DNA of 64,000 bases. Origin: Cellulophaga baltica. Its GTDB lineage: Bacteria > Bacteroidota > Bacteroidia > Flavobacteriales > Flavobacteriaceae. The position numbers and the translations under genes are program-made. This document shows, one piece after another, positions 26,951 to 37,059 of the stretch. Every line of letters starts with the position of its first letter. Position 1 is the stretch's first letter. Where the stretch lies: the NCBI RefSeq assembly GCF_900102165.1, contig NZ_FNBD01000009.1:98931-162930 (forward strand). The letters run 5' to 3'. The notes beneath the pieces are model-generated. The model was not told the DNA's origin, searched no databases, and worked only from the letters and a program-made list of their open reading frames with translations.

Positions 26951-29428
26951 CTACTCTGTTTTAATGGTTAAGGTTGCTGTAGCTAAATTTTCTCCGGTTG
27001 CCGTAATAGTAATCTCCCCTTTGTTTTCAGTACCTTTTATAATGGCTAAACTTTTACCGAAAAATGATTTGATGTAGTTTTCCTGAAAAGATTCTAGTGA
27101 CGCAGAATTTCCATTTCCAACCGCTGCTAAATTACCAGATCCTTCCACTTTGAACTTAATCAAATTATCCGATTTAGGGCATAAATTACCCTCTTCGTCT
27201 TCAACACGTACCGTGATAAATGATAGGTCTTTACCATCTGCCTTAATTGTATTTCTATCGGCTACTAATGAAATTTTAGTAGGTTTTCCTGCCGTTTTTA
27301 GTTCTTTAGAAGCTACCTGTTTTCCATTGGTGTACGCAACCACTTTTAAACTCCCAGGTTGGTAAGGCACCTGCCATGATAATCGGTATTTAGATTTGTA
27401 GATGCCTTTCTTAAAGCCATTGTATTCTGTAAATACGTCTGTTAGATCTTTGCCCTTTACTTTTTTTCCAAAAGATATTCCGTTTACGAATAACTCCACT
27501 TCATCTGCATTGGTATAAGCGTAAACAGGTATGGTTTGCCCTTCTTTGCCTTCCCAATTCCAATGTGGTAAGACATGAACCATAGGAGTCGATGTCCATT
27601 GACTTTGGTATAAATAAAAACGGTCTTTAGGAAAACCAACTAAATCAACAGGAGCAAAGTAAGAGGCATGAGAAGGCCAATCATCATTCCAATAACCATT
27701 CGTAGAATTGTCTCTACCACCATAAGGCGTTGGTTCTCCTAAATAATCAAAGCCTGTCCATATAAATTCTCCTAAAGAATGTGGGTTTTTTTCTTGAGCA
27801 TCAAACTCAATATCTGGAGCGTAGGCCCAAGGCGGACCAACAGTAACATCATAACTAGAAACTTGGTTGGTTTCTTTATTGACATGGAAATCTTGAGGAA
27901 CTTCATAAAAACCTCTTGTAGATGTTTGTGACGATGTTTCTGATCCATAAAAAATCATATCCGGATTCTGTTCCCTGATTTCTCCATAATATGCAGGTTT
28001 ATAATTAACCCCAACAACATCTATCTGAGCGGCTAATTGATTTACGAAGGAAGCTGGGTAATAATTGAAACCAGCAGTTGTGGGTCTAGAATCATCTTCA
28101 TCATGGCAAATATCATTCAGCATTTTGGCAATTTTCCAACCGTCTTTTTTACCTTGTTCTAGGATTTCATTACCTATACTCCACATAATTACAGAAGGGT
28201 GGTTACGATCTCTCTTAATCATATCACGTAAATCTTTTTCTGCCCATTGGTCAAAATATTTGCTATAGCCATTGGGAACTTTTGGTTCTTTCCATTCATC
28301 AAAAGCTTCGTCGATAACCACAATACCTAATCTATCACAGACTTGTAGCATTTCTGGTGATGGAGGATTGTGACTGGTACGTAATGCATTGGCTCCCATC
28401 TCTTGCATAATTTGCATCTGGCGCTCTGTTGCTCTGTAATTTACAGCAGCTCCTAAGGGGCCTAAATCGTGATGCATACAAACGCCATTAAATTCTACCG
28501 CTTTTCCATTTAAAAAGAAACCTTCTTTTTTAAATTCGATAGTTCTAATTCCAAATTCCGTTTCAAATTCATCCACAATTTGATCTTTTATTTTTACGCG
28601 GCTTATGGCTTTATATAGATTAGGCTTGCCAATATCCCAAAGGCTTGGGTTTACAACCGTCATATGTTGTGTTAATTGCTTTTCCGAATCATTTGCTACT
28701 TCTATGGTTTCGGTTGATATGCCCATAGTTTTATTGGAGGCATCAATAATTGTAGTTTCTAAAAAGATTTCTTGAGGTTTATCGGTAGCATTTTTCAACG
28801 TTGTTTTAATCGTTACGGTCGCTTTTTCTGAAGTAACTTCTGGAGTAGAAATAAATGTTCCCCATTGTGGAATATGTACTTTCTCATTTAATTTTAAGCG
28901 TACGTTGCGATAAATACCGGCTCCAGGATACCATCTTTCTGATAAAACTTCAGGAGCAAGCTTTACAGCAATAATATTGTCTTCACCAAATTTTATATAT
29001 GGAGTGATGTCAAACTCAAAACCACTATACCCATAGTGACGTTCACCCACAAAATTTCCATTTACATATATTTTAGAATTATCCATGACCCCATCAAATT
29101 CAATGGCTACTTGCTTATTTTTATTTTTAGCTTCAAGGGTAAAGTGTTTTCTGTACCATGCAATACCATCTATAGGTAACCCGCCATTTCGGGCATTATT
29201 TTTATTATTAAAAGGACCTTCTATAGCCCAGTCATGAGGTACGTCTAGTTTTCGCCAGGTACTATCATCTAAATTTATGGCTTCACCATTTGGTACGGTA
29301 TCTTTTAAAAAAAGCCAATCTTTATTAAATTCTTGATCGGCTATAACTTCTACGCCGTTCTCTTGGCAGGAAGATATAAAAATGGAAATGAACAAAAAGA
29401 TCAATGGGGTAAGTTTTAAAGCTTTCAT
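26951..29428 (-). CDS. GH2-family beta-galactosidase-like lipoprotein
   Basis: This 825-residue protein has a lipobox (ISSC, Cys21). The domain order is jelly roll, immunoglobulin-like, TIM barrel and C-terminal beta-sandwiches including a bacterial Ig-like domain. The acid/base is Glu421 (WSIGNE) and the nucleophile is Glu497 (YGSETSS). It is closely related to the GH2 at 13735-16236 (shared AIDEAFDEW-type and DYLGEPTPY motifs), so both likely remove beta-linked galactose. Lipid anchoring places it in the periplasm or at the outer membrane with its sulfatase partners. It is 29 bases downstream of a sulfatase stop. Confidence 0.84.
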   Translation of the reverse strand: MKALKLTPLIFLFISIFISSCQENGVEVIADQEFNKDWLFLKDTVPNGEAINLDDSTWRKLDVPHDWAIEGPFNNKNNARNGGLPIDGIAWYRKHFTLEAKNKNKQVAIEFDGVMDNSKIYVNGNFVGERHYGYSGFEFDITPYIKFGEDNIIAVKLAPEVLSERWYPGAGIYRNVRLKLNEKVHIPQWGTFISTPEVTSEKATVTIKTTLKNATDKPQEIFLETTIIDASNKTMGISTETIEVANDSEKQLTQHMTVVNPSLWDIGKPNLYKAISRVKIKDQIVDEFETEFGIRTIEFKKEGFFLNGKAVEFNGVCMHHDLGPLGAAVNYRATERQMQIMQEMGANALRTSHNPPSPEMLQVCDRLGIVVIDEAFDEWKEPKVPNGYSKYFDQWAEKDLRDMIKRDRNHPSVIMWSIGNEILEQGKKDGWKIAKMLNDICHDEDDSRPTTAGFNYYPASFVNQLAAQIDVVGVNYKPAYYGEIREQNPDMIFYGSETSSQTSTRGFYEVPQDFHVNKETNQVSSYDVTVGPPWAYAPDIEFDAQEKNPHSLGEFIWTGFDYLGEPTPYGGRDNSTNGYWNDDWPSHASYFAPVDLVGFPKDRFYLYQSQWTSTPMVHVLPHWNWEGKEGQTIPVYAYTNADEVELFVNGISFGKKVKGKDLTDVFTEYNGFKKGIYKSKYRLSWQVPYQPGSLKVVAYTNGKQVASKELKTAGKPTKISLVADRNTIKADGKDLSFITVRVEDEEGNLCPKSDNLIKFKVEGSGNLAAVGNGNSASLESFQENYIKSFFGKSLAIIKGTENKGEITITATGENLATATLTIKTE

Positions 29429-29457
29429 GCGTTTTGTTTAGTTTTAGTCGAGTTGTT

Positions 29458-30975
29458 TTAGTTTATGGCGACAATACAGTCACTAATATCAAGAGGATCG
29501 TCCATTTCCTTTTGTAGTTTTTGTAAGTCTAGAAACAGTGTTTTTATTCTTTTTTGTTCCTCTGGAAGTTTTGAAATATCATTCATTTCCTCAGGGTCAT
29601 TCTTTAAATCAAAGAGCAGTATTTTTTTAATTTTAGGATAGACCATTAATTTGTATCCATCTTTACGAATCATTCGTTGTACATCTAAATATGCTCCGTA
29701 AATAGCAGCATAGCTGCTTTTGGATTCTTTTCCTTTTGCAATGTTTAAGAAGCTGTTGTATTCAATGTATTTTGGTTTGTCTATACCCGCAAGATCTAAT
29801 GAGGTAGCCATAGCATCTTGCAAGTACACATCTACATTTGTTTTTTTGTTTTTAGGGATATCAGGACCTAAAATAATCATTGGGGGTCTAATGCTGTGAT
29901 CAAATAAACTCTGCTTTCCTAGTAAGCCGTGTCTGCCCATTGCTAAGCCATGGTCTGCCGTAAAGATGATGTAGGTATTGTCCATCTTGCCAGAGTTTTT
30001 TAGTGCCTCAATGATTTTGCCAATTTGAGCATCTACATGAGAGATGCTTGCATAATATTCTTTTTTATGGGTTTTTACAGCCAATGCTGTTCTTGGAAAT
30101 GGCGCTAGTGCTTCATCTCTTAAATTATCACCATTGGCAATAGCATGTCTATAGGTATATTCGGGCATATAACTTTTAGGAACCGTCATATTTTCTACAG
30201 CATACAAGTCTTGGTATTCTTGCGGCGCTTGCCTAGGGTCATGCGGAGCGTTAAAAGCTAGGTATATGAAAAAAGGCTTTTCACTAGATTTAGCCGTATT
30301 TATAAATCCAATAGCATCGTCTTTTAACACTTCACTCCAATGCTGCCCACCTTGCCAGAATCCGCCTTTAGAAGTATCTGTTGGATCCCATGTAGTATCA
30401 TTCAAGGAAAGCGGCCGGTTATAGCCATTAGGCATAATATCTTGCGATTTAGCATTTGGAATTTTTGAGAGCGAATCAAATTTAGCGACCATGGTAGCAT
30501 GATCCCAAGCATCTTTTGGCATGCCTGGTCTAGTATGTGTGGTATGTTCAAAAACTTTATGGGCCGGAGCATCTACATGCCATTTCCCTGTCATGTAAGT
30601 CTCGTAGCCATTATTTTGAAGTAATTTACCCCAAGTTTTATCAATAGAGTCGTTTTGAATCCAATGTTGCCTAAAATTATTAGCTCTCCATACGGATCTT
30701 CCGGAAATTAACATAGCTCTAGAGGCAGCACAAACAGCGCCACTCCATGAACCCATATTGTAAGCATTCGTAAAGGTGGTGCCTTCGTGAACCATGGCAT
30801 CCATGTTAGGAGTAATGATTTCCGAGTTTCCTAATGCATGTATGGAAGAATAGGTTTGATCGTCTGTGAAAATAAAAACGATGTTGGGTTTCTTAGGTTC
30901 CGGGTTTTGTTTTGGTTTGCTATTGCAAGCAAGAAAAAAGCTTGTAGCTACAAATAAGTAAACTTTTGTTTTCAT
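29458..30975 (-). CDS. S1-family sulfatase lipoprotein
   Basis: This 505-residue protein has a lipobox (FLAC, Cys17). The metal pair is Asp38/Asp39 (TDDQ) and the maturation motif is CAASR (Cys82), an Ala variant as in the sulfatase at 2904-4460. The two also share IHALG, DPRQAPQ and GLMGKQ/GLLGKQ-type motifs, so they are paralogues. TADHGLAMGRHG provides the later metal site. It is probably the first gene of the four-gene unit that ends at 23961. The 164-base gap upstream holds the HTCS terminator; no promoter matching the consensus was found there. Confidence 0.85.
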   Translation of the reverse strand: MKTKVYLFVATSFFLACNSKPKQNPEPKKPNIVFIFTDDQTYSSIHALGNSEIITPNMDAMVHEGTTFTNAYNMGSWSGAVCAASRAMLISGRSVWRANNFRQHWIQNDSIDKTWGKLLQNNGYETYMTGKWHVDAPAHKVFEHTTHTRPGMPKDAWDHATMVAKFDSLSKIPNAKSQDIMPNGYNRPLSLNDTTWDPTDTSKGGFWQGGQHWSEVLKDDAIGFINTAKSSEKPFFIYLAFNAPHDPRQAPQEYQDLYAVENMTVPKSYMPEYTYRHAIANGDNLRDEALAPFPRTALAVKTHKKEYYASISHVDAQIGKIIEALKNSGKMDNTYIIFTADHGLAMGRHGLLGKQSLFDHSIRPPMIILGPDIPKNKKTNVDVYLQDAMATSLDLAGIDKPKYIEYNSFLNIAKGKESKSSYAAIYGAYLDVQRMIRKDGYKLMVYPKIKKILLFDLKNDPEEMNDISKLPEEQKRIKTLFLDLQKLQKEMDDPLDISDCIVAIN

Positions 30976-30996
30976 GTGTAGGCATTCTTAAAAAAT

Positions 30997-31022
30997 AATG
31001 CCCACCGATTAAAGTGAGCATT
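30997..31022 (-). terminator. Intrinsic terminator after the HTCS gene
   Basis: On the minus strand, arms AATGCTCAC and GTGGGCATT pair over nine positions (one G-U) and are followed by ATTTTTTAAG. It lies about 120 bases beyond the HTCS stop and just before the sulfatase gene at 30975. Confidence 0.65.
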
Positions 31023-31139
31023 AAATAATTAACTCAATAAATTACTTATGTACTAAAAATCACTATAAAGCAAAATTGAGATTTCTATTCTTAGTTAAGA
31101 ATCACAGATGGTTTTTATAATAAAACAAATGTTTTAAGT

Positions 31140-34100
31140 TTACGATTCCTCAGTAGTGCCCTCCTCATTGTTGGTAAGTCTTATGTACTTACTAGGGATG
31201 ACACCAAATTGTTTTTTAAAACATTTAGAAAAGTATGATGCGGTATTAAAACCAGTCATATACATAATTTCTTTTACAGATAAATCGCTTTTTTCAAAAA
31301 GCTGTACGGCTCTTTTTAATCTGATATTTCGTATAAATTCACTAGAAGAGAGTCCGGTTAATTCTTTTATTTTTAAGTACAAGTTACTTCTACTCATACT
31401 CATTTCTTTGACTAACATTTCAACACTAAACTCTGAATTCATCATATGCTTTTCTACAATCTCAATGGCATTTTGTAGGAAGCTCTCATCAGATGAGGTT
31501 ACAGTTACTTCATTTGGTTGTAATGTAATCTCTCGGTTAAATTTTTTCCGCAACTCTTCGCGATCTTTTAAAATATTGGAAAGTTTTAGTTCCAATAACT
31601 CCAGATCAAATGGCTTTCTAATGTAGGCATCTGCACCTGTTTTTAGTCCTTCAATTTCTTTCTCCTGTGATGTCTTTGCTGTTAACATTACTACAGGAAT
31701 ATGACTTGTTTCTTTGGCACTTTTTAGTTTGTTGCAAAGTTCTATTCCGTCCATGACCGGCATCATAAGATCTGTGATTATGATATTAGGCATAAATTTA
31801 TTTGCTAATTCTAAGCCCTTTTCACCATTTTCAGCCTCATAAATATAATAGCTTTCTCCTAATCCTCTCTTAATAAAAGATCTAATGTCTGGATTGTCAT
31901 CTACAATTAATAGCAATGGAAGCTTGGACCTAGATCTTGTCATGTTTTGGTCTATAATATCATCCATAAAGCTAATAGCGTGAGAATCAGCGTCAATTTT
32001 GCTGATAAAGGTATTGGGCTCAAAAACTTCATGGAAGTTTATTTCTTTAGTAGCTTCAAAAGTTTCTTTTTCTTTAGGGAGCCATACAAAGAAGGTAGAT
32101 CCATTCTCAGAATCACTTTTTACTTTTATAATTCCTTGATGTAGCTCTACTAAGTTTTTAGTAAAAGATAGTCCAATCCCTGTTCCTTTTGTATTAACAT
32201 GCGTGGTTAGTCCAATCTCCGTATAAAAGCGCTCAAAAATATGCTGTAATCTATGCGCAGGAATTCCAGGTCCAGAGTCTTTTACTTGTATAACAATGTA
32301 TTTAGATTGATCTATATCTACTGCAATGTCACTTGGTTTTTTGAAGTCTGTGCCGTCAAATATATTTAAAAGAATAGTTCCATTTTCAGGGGTGAATTTA
32401 AAGGCGTTTGATAATAAATTATTAATAATTTTTTCAACCGCATCAGGATCAAACCAAGAAACAATAGCATCCTTGGAAGTTTCAATTTTAAAATTGATTT
32501 CTTTTTTTCGGCTTAAAAACTGAAAAGGTTCGCCTACTTCCTTCAAAAAACCACCAATATCACTCTTACTTAGATTAAGGTTCATTTTTCCATGATCCAT
32601 TTTTCTGAAGTCCAATAACTGATCTACAAGGCGTAAGAGATAATCTGTATTTTTTCGCATTAAACCATATTGATCTCTTGCTTCTTTGGGGCTCATTTCT
32701 GATCCTTTTTTGATTAAGTAATCTAAAGGACCTTTAATAAGCGTCAATGGCGTTCTAAACTCATGGGAGATATTGGTAAAAAACTCCAGCTTTAAACGGT
32801 GAATTTCTTCATTTTTGTCATTTTCTAAATGCTCCAATTCTAGCTGATGTTTCTCTGCAGATCTAATAATTGTAAATCGTCTAAAAGCATATAGTAATCC
32901 AATGGCCATTAATGCATAAATAATTTTAGCAAAAGTGGTACGCCACCAAGGAGGTGTAACATTTATTTCTAGTTCTACTGGGGTTTCATCCCAAATATTA
33001 TCATTATTTGACGCTTTTACGCGTAAAATGTAGGAACCTGGTTCAAGGTTGGTGTAGGTAGCAAACCTGTTATCTGCAGTAGTATAAATCCAATCTTTAT
33101 CAAAACCATCTAGTTTGTAAGCATATTTGTTTTTATTAGACGCTGCATAATGCAAGGCTGCAAATTCGAAAGAAAAACTATTCTCACTGTATTTCAATTC
33201 AATATCATCAATAGAATTTATAGCTTGATCTAATATAATGCGACCATTAATTTTTGCACCTATAGCAACGGGTTTATTAAAGATTGAAAAGTTAGTTAAA
33301 ACAGTTTCAGCCATAACTTTATTGCTAATAATCTCCTCTGGATAGAACGCAGTAAAGCCATTAATACCACCAAAAAGCATTAACCCATCTTTAGTTTTAA
33401 AAGCTGCTAATTCACTAAATTCATTGCTTTGTAACCCATCATTTACGTCATAATTTTGAATACTCTCTCGTTCAATATCAAATTTTGATAGGCCTTTGTT
33501 GGTAGATAGCCAAAGGTTTCCATGGTCATCTTCTAGTATACCTTTGATGACATTGTTGGGTAGCCCATCTTTTTCAGCATAGGTTTTAAAGTGTTCTGGC
33601 GTATCTTTAGTTGCGGGAATTAATTTGTTTAATCCGCCACCAAATGTTCCGGCCCAGATAACTCCAGATTTGCTTTCAAAAACGGTCAGAATATAATTAT
33701 GACTTATAGTACGCGCATCATTAGGAACATTCTTATAAATAACAAATTTTGGATTCTTAGAGGTAATTTGATCAACAGGTAATTTAGCTAAGCCATTACC
33801 TGTTGCAAACCAAATGTTACCCTTATTGTCTTGATAGATATCTCTAATAATATTGTTAGGAATGCTAGTCTCAATAGTTGGGTTATGTTTTAAGTCATCT
33901 TTTGTAAAACTATCTCCATCTGCGTTGATTAACCAACGTTGTATGCCACCATTGTATGATCCTAACCAAACATTCCGGTCTTTGTCTTGTAAAATTGAAA
34001 AGACACTACTAGGAACTTCTGGGATTTCTTTGAGGTCTTCATCCGTGATTTTTTTATGCGTATTTAATTGTATTTCAAATAATCCGGGTGCATTTTCGCC

Positions 34101-35423
34101 ACCCACAAATAATTTGGTAGAACTCTTGAGCTTTATCTCTTCAATAGCAAATACTTTATTAATTTTTGTAAAATGCTGAAATTCATTAAAATTACTCGTG
34201 GCATTGGTTTTACCTAGTAAATTTAGTCCGCCGCCTTCTGTTCCAATCCATAAGTTGTCATTACTATCTTCATGTATGGCTCTAATTTTATCGTTGCTTA
34301 AACTGCCTAGCTCAAGATTTTTTTTAATATGTGAAAACTGCTTTCTTTGAGGATCAAATTTATTGATGCCGCCACCATTAACACCTACCCAGACAATACC
34401 GGTATGGTCTATGTGAAGCGATTTTACAGCGTTCTTGCTTAAACTATTGGTAGGGTTTTCTGGATCATATTTATATAAGCCAACTAACTTAGGTATTTTA
34501 TCTTCTGTTAGATTGGAGAATTCTAATAGACCGTCATCTGAACCTGCCCAAATATGAAAATTATTTATAGAAACGGTATTGAATGTACCCTTGTATATAA
34601 ATTGAAGTTGATTTTCTTTTTCATTAGGTGCGTAGCGATATAGGCCATTATTTGTCGCTAGTATTAAATGACCGTAACTATCTTCAACGATAGACCTTAC
34701 TTGAATGTTGGGTAAATTTATTTGCTTGTTAACTTCTTGAAAGTATATATCTCCATTGCTATCTCTGGATAATTTTGAAAGTCCGTTAATACCACCAATC
34801 CATACTTGATGCATACTATCTTCGTAGAAAGTACTAACGTTATTACTGTTTCTTGTAGGGGAGTTACTATTTTGGTATAAGTTAAAATGCTCAAATTTTA
34901 AGGAATCAGTAGATTTAGATAAATCGGCCATATCAATGCCCTTTGTCGTACCCACCCATAATCTATTATTACTATCTTTAAAAAGCAAGGTAATATAATC
35001 GCTCTTGATGCTAAATTCATTTTTTGGATCATTCTTAAAACTCTTGAACTTTTCCGTCTTTTTATCAAAATAATTTAGGCCACCTCCAGTAGTTCCAATC
35101 CATAAATTACCTTGGTCATCATCAATTATCTTCCAAATTAAATTGCTACTTATGCTATGAGGATTTTCTGGATTAGGTTTAAAAACAGTAAAATTATAAC
35201 CGTCATATCTATTTAAGCCGTCATGCGTACCAAACCACATAAAACCATTATCATCTTGAAAAATGGTATTTACATCACTTTGTGATAATCCATTCTCGGT
35301 ATTTAGATGCTCAAATTTTAATGAATTTTGCGCAAAACAAGCAGGAGATATTAATACGAGAAGACTCCATATTAAATAGACAATACTTTGTTTTGTGTTT
35401 ATATGATTAAGGGGGTAGCTCAT
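31140..35423 (-). CDS. Hybrid two-component system regulator (HTCS)
   Basis: This 1427-residue single-chain sensor and regulator has a signal sequence (to about CFAQ). About 14 two-component-regulator propeller repeats (FMWFGTHDGLNRYDG and similar) form a periplasmic sensor of roughly 750 residues, followed by a Y_Y_Y domain and a membrane segment at about 830-850. Then come the histidine kinase (phospho-acceptor His887 in SHEFRTPL), an ATPase with GTGIGLSF, a receiver domain (phospho-acceptor Asp1218 in ITDLMMP) and a C-terminal AraC-type helix-turn-helix (about 1320-1420). HTCS proteins bind an oligosaccharide in the periplasm and activate their locus. It is transcribed away from the catabolic operon at 35737. 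A -7-like TATATTTG (minus strand, 35436-35429) sits only 5 bases before the start. Confidence 0.93.
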   Translation of the reverse strand: MSYPLNHINTKQSIVYLIWSLLVLISPACFAQNSLKFEHLNTENGLSQSDVNTIFQDDNGFMWFGTHDGLNRYDGYNFTVFKPNPENPHSISSNLIWKIIDDDQGNLWIGTTGGGLNYFDKKTEKFKSFKNDPKNEFSIKSDYITLLFKDSNNRLWVGTTKGIDMADLSKSTDSLKFEHFNLYQNSNSPTRNSNNVSTFYEDSMHQVWIGGINGLSKLSRDSNGDIYFQEVNKQINLPNIQVRSIVEDSYGHLILATNNGLYRYAPNEKENQLQFIYKGTFNTVSINNFHIWAGSDDGLLEFSNLTEDKIPKLVGLYKYDPENPTNSLSKNAVKSLHIDHTGIVWVGVNGGGINKFDPQRKQFSHIKKNLELGSLSNDKIRAIHEDSNDNLWIGTEGGGLNLLGKTNATSNFNEFQHFTKINKVFAIEEIKLKSSTKLFVGGENAPGLFEIQLNTHKKITDEDLKEIPEVPSSVFSILQDKDRNVWLGSYNGGIQRWLINADGDSFTKDDLKHNPTIETSIPNNIIRDIYQDNKGNIWFATGNGLAKLPVDQITSKNPKFVIYKNVPNDARTISHNYILTVFESKSGVIWAGTFGGGLNKLIPATKDTPEHFKTYAEKDGLPNNVIKGILEDDHGNLWLSTNKGLSKFDIERESIQNYDVNDGLQSNEFSELAAFKTKDGLMLFGGINGFTAFYPEEIISNKVMAETVLTNFSIFNKPVAIGAKINGRIILDQAINSIDDIELKYSENSFSFEFAALHYAASNKNKYAYKLDGFDKDWIYTTADNRFATYTNLEPGSYILRVKASNNDNIWDETPVELEINVTPPWWRTTFAKIIYALMAIGLLYAFRRFTIIRSAEKHQLELEHLENDKNEEIHRLKLEFFTNISHEFRTPLTLIKGPLDYLIKKGSEMSPKEARDQYGLMRKNTDYLLRLVDQLLDFRKMDHGKMNLNLSKSDIGGFLKEVGEPFQFLSRKKEINFKIETSKDAIVSWFDPDAVEKIINNLLSNAFKFTPENGTILLNIFDGTDFKKPSDIAVDIDQSKYIVIQVKDSGPGIPAHRLQHIFERFYTEIGLTTHVNTKGTGIGLSFTKNLVELHQGIIKVKSDSENGSTFFVWLPKEKETFEATKEINFHEVFEPNTFISKIDADSHAISFMDDIIDQNMTRSRSKLPLLLIVDDNPDIRSFIKRGLGESYYIYEAENGEKGLELANKFMPNIIITDLMMPVMDGIELCNKLKSAKETSHIPVVMLTAKTSQEKEIEGLKTGADAYIRKPFDLELLELKLSNILKDREELRKKFNREITLQPNEVTVTSSDESFLQNAIEIVEKHMMNSEFSVEMLVKEMSMSRSNLYLKIKELTGLSSSEFIRNIRLKRAVQLFEKSDLSVKEIMYMTGFNTASYFSKCFKKQFGVIPSKYIRLTNNEEGTTEES

Positions 35424-35736
35424 ACTAACAAATATATCAAATTGCAGATATATATGTGTCTATATCGTTTTTAGGGTTCATGAACTATTTTTAATTTTCA
35501 ACTTAAATTACTGTATTTCAGTATTTTAAAATAGATTTAATAAGGTGGTTCTATTTCTTTGTTCCATATGTTGTAGTCTTTTGAACATATGTTGCGTCCC
35601 TAAAAAATAGTTTGCTACGAACTAGATATTTTTTTTCTTACCTCTGTACTTCAACTTATTAAAAATCATTTTTTCGGATAGCTAATTCATTACTTTTTAG
35701 AGTTTTAGTGGTCTGCGCAGCAATACAAAAGAACAG
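35424..35736. promoter_or_regulatory. Divergent control region between HTCS and the catabolic operon
   Basis: This 313-base AT-rich gap has no gene. It must hold the promoters of both flanking units. The clearest element is the pair of CATATGTTG direct repeats listed separately. A TATATTTG (minus, 35436-35429) fits the -7 consensus for the HTCS gene but is so close to the start codon that the transcript would be nearly leaderless. I see no perfect consensus promoter for the plus operon. Confidence 0.5.
35565..35594 (+). repeat. Direct repeats CATATGTTG, 21 bases apart
   Basis: Two identical nine-base copies begin at 35565 and 35586, a 21-base period that puts them on the same face of the helix. 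The second is part of the perfect palindrome AACATATGTT. A further CATATGTT lies at 39393-39400 in front of the next promoter-sized gap of the same operon. It could be the operator of the HTCS or another regulator. Confidence 0.4.
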
Positions 35737-37047
35737 ATGCAAAAAGAACAAAACACCAAGAAAACCAATAAAAGGTACGGCATTTTAGCGATGGTCTTTT
35801 TAACGGTGGTTATAAATTATTTGGATAGGAGTAATATTTCTGTAGCAGCTTTTGCCTTAAGTGAAGATTTAGATTTATCATCTGTTCAAATGGGATTTAT
35901 CTTTTCTGCTTTTTCATGGACCTATGCTATTCTACAAATTCCTGGAGGATTTATGGCAGATAAAATTAAGACTAGAGTTTTGTATTCGGTGATTATGGCA
36001 TTGTGGTCTATAGCCACTTTGGTTCAGGGAATGGCTAATTCTTTTGTAAGCTTATTAGGATTAAGAGCTACAATAGGTGTTTTTGAAGCACCTTCTTATC
36101 CTACGAACAATGTTATTGTTACGCGTTGGTTTCCTGAAAAAGAGCGCGCGTCTGCCATTGCAATTTATACTTCAGGACAATTTTTGGGGCTTGCATTTTT
36201 AACACCAGTTTTGACGGCTATTCAGAGTTATCTGGGTTGGCGGGGATTATTTTATGTTTCAGGAGCTATTGGTTTGGTTTGGGCTATTTTGTGGTATGTT
36301 TTATATAGAGATCCTAAAGAGCATGCAACCATGAATCAAGAAGAAATAGACTATATCGCTGAAGGAGGTGGGTTGATAGACGGAGTGTCTGACACTGACA
36401 AAAAGGAGAAGGTAGAAAAGTTTAGTTGGTCAGATTTAAGAGAAGTGTTTTCCTATCGAAAGCTATGGGGGTTATATATTGGGCAATTTTGCTTAGGAAC
36501 TATTATCATATTTTTTTTAACCTGGTTTCCAACGTATTTGGTAAAATATAGAAGTCTAGATTTTCTTGAGTCAGGGTTTTTAGCATCTATTCCTTTTTTA
36601 GCAGCATTTTTTGGCGTGTTGTTATCTGGGTTTACTTCAGATTTTTTAATAAAAAGCGGCTATACCGTTGAGATAGCGCGTAAGCTGCCTATCATATGTG
36701 GTATGTTGCTTTCTACAGCAATTATAGGGGCAAACTATACCGATGATACGTTTCTAGTGATCTTATTTTTATCCATTGCATTTTTTGGAAATGGTTTGGC
36801 CAGTATTGCTTGGGTATTTATCTCCTTAATGGCGCCCAAAAAACTTATAGGTCTTACGGGTGGTGCGTTTAATTTTATAGGTGGTTTGGCAGGTATTGTT
36901 GTGCCTGTTATTATAGGATACTTGGTTAAGGATGGAGATTTTAAGCCTGCTTTGTTTTTTATCGGAGCTATAGCTTTACTAGGTTTTATAAGTTACACTT
37001 TTATAGTAGGCAAGGTAGAGCGTATTGTTCCTAGGCCAAAGAATTAA
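35737..37047 (+). CDS. MFS sugar-acid transporter (anion:cation symporter family)
   Basis: This 436-residue inner-membrane protein has twelve predicted membrane segments. The opening VVINYLDRSNISVAAFAL is the hallmark of the ACS family that includes ExuT, GudP and DgoT. Those proteins import hexuronates or aldonates with protons. It is followed after 12 bases by a galactonate-dehydratase-like gene, so an aldonic acid such as galactonate is the expected cargo. It is the first gene of the plus operon and is divergent from the HTCS. It is not a monosaccharide permease; that role belongs to the FucP-like protein at 45438. Confidence 0.85.
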   Translation: MQKEQNTKKTNKRYGILAMVFLTVVINYLDRSNISVAAFALSEDLDLSSVQMGFIFSAFSWTYAILQIPGGFMADKIKTRVLYSVIMALWSIATLVQGMANSFVSLLGLRATIGVFEAPSYPTNNVIVTRWFPEKERASAIAIYTSGQFLGLAFLTPVLTAIQSYLGWRGLFYVSGAIGLVWAILWYVLYRDPKEHATMNQEEIDYIAEGGGLIDGVSDTDKKEKVEKFSWSDLREVFSYRKLWGLYIGQFCLGTIIIFFLTWFPTYLVKYRSLDFLESGFLASIPFLAAFFGVLLSGFTSDFLIKSGYTVEIARKLPIICGMLLSTAIIGANYTDDTFLVILFLSIAFFGNGLASIAWVFISLMAPKKLIGLTGGAFNFIGGLAGIVVPVIIGYLVKDGDFKPALFFIGAIALLGFISYTFIVGKVERIVPRPKN

Positions 37048-37059
37048 GAATTTACAGTT

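Noticed and set aside
31156..31626. 156-codon open frame antisense to the HTCS C-terminus
   Set aside because: It mirrors the AraC and receiver domains of the HTCS; the sequence has no family features.
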